Assembly: GCA_031266955.1 (NCBI GenBank)
Contig: JAISAA010000081.1
Coordinates: 1 to 6,355, forward strand
Origin: Oscillospiraceae bacterium
GTDB taxonomy: Bacteria > Bacillota > Clostridia > Oscillospirales > Oscillospiraceae
Length of the DNA: 6,355 nt
Direction: 5' to 3'
The notes below the pieces were generated by a model, which worked only from the letters and a program-made list of their open reading frames with translations, had not been told where the DNA came from and did no database searches. Within the stretch, counting starts at the first letter, position 1; every line of letters starts with the position of its first letter. Positions 5,247 through 6,355 of this stretch are shown piece by piece. The position numbers and the translations under genes are program-made.

Positions 5247-5755
5247 ACGCTGTTACTGTATGGCAACCGTGGGCGTCGCTTATCGCCATCGGCGCAAAGC
5301 GTTTTGAAACGCGAGGCTGGGCGACGAGCTACCGCGGGCCTATCGCAATTCACGCGGGGGCAAAACGCCCGTTTGATACTATGGACGGCGCGGACGTTAA
5401 AGTCATTTTCGCGATGGGTAAGGCGTTCGGCGCTGCGGAGAAAAACATCCGCGTCATTTTGGATTTTCTCGAAACTCTGCCGCGCGGCGCGGTTATCGCG
5501 ACGGCGGAGCTTGTGGAGTGCTGGGAAATAACTGATATAGGCCACATATTAGACGGCTCTAAATCGGCCTGCGTTGAAGGCGGATGGACGGCGATAGATT
5601 TCGGTGGCAAAAGCAATATAATTTACGGTCCTGAAATTCTTTTCGGCGACTGGCGCGAAGGGCGCTATGCGTGGGAACTCGCCAACGTCAAGCCGCTGGC
5701 GGAGCCGATATCGGTGCGGGGGCGGCAGGGGTTGTGGGATTGGGAAGAACGATGA
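5243..5755 (+). CDS. ASCH-domain protein, 170 aa
   Basis: The protein carries an ASCH domain, a PUA-like fold thought to bind RNA or modified nucleic acid. The N-terminal signature is classic: AVTVWQPWASLIAIGAKRFETRGWATSYRGPIAIHA (3-38), with the WQPWAS loop, the K-x-x-E-T-R motif (19-24) and the RGPIAIHA strand. The strand GAVIATAELVECWEI (82-96) and the C-terminal block FGDWREGRYAWELANVKPL (134-152) follow. The start is TTG at 5243: it has a strong ribosome binding site (GGAGGA, 5231-5236, 6 nt spacing), and only it gives the conserved N-terminus. It overlaps the YopX-like stop by 4 nt, and its stop overlaps the next ATG. Phage ASCH proteins of this type are common in Clostridia, but the substrate is unknown. 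Confidence 0.9.
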   Translation: MNAVTVWQPWASLIAIGAKRFETRGWATSYRGPIAIHAGAKRPFDTMDGADVKVIFAMGKAFGAAEKNIRVILDFLETLPRGAVIATAELVECWEITDIGHILDGSKSACVEGGWTAIDFGGKSNIIYGPEILFGDWREGRYAWELANVKPLAEPISVRGRQGLWDWEER

Positions 5756-6090
5756 AGCTGCGCGTTCTTACGTGCCAGCGTTGCGGCAAAAAATTTGAGA
5801 CGTATCAGCCGAACGTCAAATACTGTACGGCGTGCCGGGGCGCGGTGCAGCGGGACAGGGTGCGCGCGTACCACGCGGCGCACAAGACGCCGGCGTCTAA
5901 GCTGGCCGCGGCGCCGCTGTGCCGGCGGGGAGATTGCCGGTGGTTTTGCGTAAACACCGGCACTTGTGATTATCGCTTGAAAACGTACACGCCGCGGGGA
6001 TGCGATATCGACGGGTGCGTGCGATATTACCCGGAGGCCGGCCGGGAGGGCGGCGAGGGGTTTGGGGATTTGATTTTTATGGATTGTTGA
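5752..6090 (+). CDS. Cys-rich zinc-finger phage protein, 112 aa
   Basis: An N-terminal zinc finger is clear: C8-QR-C11 and C25-TA-C28, followed by a basic helix (VQRDRVRAYHAAHK). A second Cys-rich unit spans C57, C62, C66, C72, C84 and C89, in a pattern with WFCVNTGTCDY and RGCDIDGCVRYY. A similar second unit is found in many small proteins of Clostridia phages. A DNA- or RNA-binding role is likely but not shown. I place the start at ATG 5752 because it overlaps the ASCH stop by 4 nt, has GGGAAG (5742-5747) in front of it, and directly precedes the zinc finger. A longer frame exists upstream to 5671 but would add 27 low-complexity residues inside the ASCH gene. The stop is six bases from a family A element. 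Confidence 0.8.
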   Translation: MKLRVLTCQRCGKKFETYQPNVKYCTACRGAVQRDRVRAYHAAHKTPASKLAAAPLCRRGDCRWFCVNTGTCDYRLKTYTPRGCDIDGCVRYYPEAGREGGEGFGDLIFMDC

Positions 6091-6096
6091 CGGGCG

Positions 6097-6139
6097 ACAA
6101 CCCCCGTCCCTTCGGGACACCCCCTTCTGAGAAGGGGGC
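6097..6139 (+). repeat. 43-nt palindromic element, family A, copy 2
   Basis: This copy has the same design as the one at 1128: ACAACCCCC, the 5-bp hairpin GTCCC-TTC-GGGAC (6106-6118), the 8-bp hairpin CCCCCTTC-TGA-GAAGGGGG (6120-6138), and a final C. It starts six bases after the stop of the Cys-rich gene. No T-tract follows either stem. Confidence 0.85.
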
Positions 6140-6155
6140 AACGACAGGACCTACA

Positions 6156-6198
6156 GCCCCCTTCTGAGAAGGGGGCGCCCCTGAGGGGCGGGGGTTGT
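6156..6198 (-). repeat. 43-nt palindromic element, family A, copy 3 (inverted)
   Basis: Read on the minus strand this again begins ACAACCCCC. It has the first hairpin GCCCC-TCA-GGGGC and a second hairpin with the same 8-bp stem, CCCCCTTC and GAAGGGGG. It is separated from copy 2 by 16 nt, so the two form a larger inverted repeat (6097-6198) with ends ACAACCCCC and GGGGGTTGT. The pair resembles a miniature inverted-repeat element, or two insertions side by side. Confidence 0.85.
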
Positions 6199-6252
6199 AT
6201 ACATTATATATATACGCATCATGCGTATTAACTCGAAATGAGTATTAACTCA
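6199..6252 (+). promoter_or_regulatory. AT-rich control region with dyads, before the last gene
   Basis: Composition switches sharply from GC-rich repeat to AT-rich DNA. It contains ATACGCAT-C-ATGCGTAT (6212-6228), the 10-mer GTATTAACTC twice (6225-6234 and 6242-6251, spaced 17 nt, under two helical turns), and TGAGT-ATTA-ACTCA (6239-6252). Such direct and inverted repeats upstream of a start are typical of operators or of binding sites for an initiator protein. I could not place a convincing -35/-10 pair. Confidence 0.4.
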
Positions 6253-6287
6253 GCGACGAAAAAACGGGAAAGGGGGCGACGCCGGTC

Positions 6288-6355
6288 ATGGGCGGCTTTA
6301 TACGGGAAAAGAAAATACAGTGCGGGGAGCAGTATCAGATCGTGGAGATTTTCCC
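6288..6355 (+). CDS. Start of an unidentified phage-type protein, 3'-truncated
   Basis: ATG at 6288 opens a frame that stays open to the window edge (22 complete codons). A purine run, GGGAAAGGGGG (6266-6276), lies 11 nt upstream. The first residues, MGGFIREKKIQCGEQYQIVE, resemble the conserved opening of a protein family in Clostridia phages that I recall as starting with a REKKIYCG-like motif and being sometimes annotated as replication-related. This is memory of a pattern and the fragment is too short to confirm it. The AT-rich dyads upstream would fit a separately controlled transcription unit. Confidence 0.5.
   Translation, partial: MGGFIREKKIQCGEQYQIVEIF

Noticed and set aside
5671..5751. 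Longer form of the Cys-rich protein starting upstream at 5671
   Set aside because: It would lie within the well-supported ASCH gene and add low-complexity residues. The ATG at 5752 has the usual ATGA overlap and precedes the zinc finger.
6195..6228. Sigma-70 promoter from TTGTAT (6195) and the AT-rich stretch
   Set aside because: No -10 match lies 16-18 nt downstream of TTGTAT. The AT alternation gives weak matches in several registers, so no specific promoter is called.

Overview
This window looks like part of the early or accessory module of a prophage, or of a related integrative or conjugative element, in an uncultured GC-rich Bacillota (Clostridia-like) host. The evidence is the gene set: PcfK-like, PcfJ-like, DUF3102, YopX-like, ASCH and small cysteine-knuckle proteins. 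Other signs are strong GGAGG-type ribosome binding sites, genes all on the + strand, and ATGA or TGATG overlaps between neighbours. The taxonomic placement is inference; there is no rRNA or core gene to confirm it.

Layout. Positions 1-228 hold the 3' end of a small, possibly DNA-binding protein, whose stop codon lies inside a 7-bp tandem repeat. Positions 229-335 are noncoding and carry three consecutive hairpins. Positions 336-1524 hold four small genes: an unknown 122-aa protein, a 71-aa zinc-knuckle protein, a 93-aa single-pass membrane protein and an unknown 116-aa protein. Positions 1525-1635 are noncoding and carry an inverted pair of palindromic elements. Positions 1636-3701 hold the coupled PcfK-like/PcfJ-like pair. 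Positions 3730-6090 hold a DUF3102 coiled-coil protein, a YopX-like protein, an ASCH-domain protein and a Cys-rich protein, each overlapping the next by 4 nt. Positions 6091-6287 are noncoding, with an inverted pair of 43-nt elements followed by AT-rich dyads. A gene that runs off the edge probably starts at 6288.

The part that ordinary annotation does not explain is a set of short GC-rich palindromic elements. Family A is 43 nt, two hairpins, three copies, with a stem that changes in a compensated way between copies. Family B is about 27-31 nt, carries the core GTAGGGGCG, and has three copies. Family C is a looser group of hairpins with GAAT loops and the 10-mer GACGTCGCGC, clustered at 251-320 and 4714-4831. 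They sit on or just after stop codons. In three genes (93-aa membrane protein, PcfK-like, DUF3102) they are read through in frame and form part of the protein's C-terminal region. One copy also appears to supply the ribosome binding site of the next gene. This resembles the in-frame palindromic elements known from Rickettsia. Whether these families are already catalogued cannot be judged from the sequence alone.

The genes probably form one or two co-transcribed early operons. Apart from conserved-domain names, no biochemical role is established for most of them. I see no defence system, CRISPR array, tRNA or rRNA.
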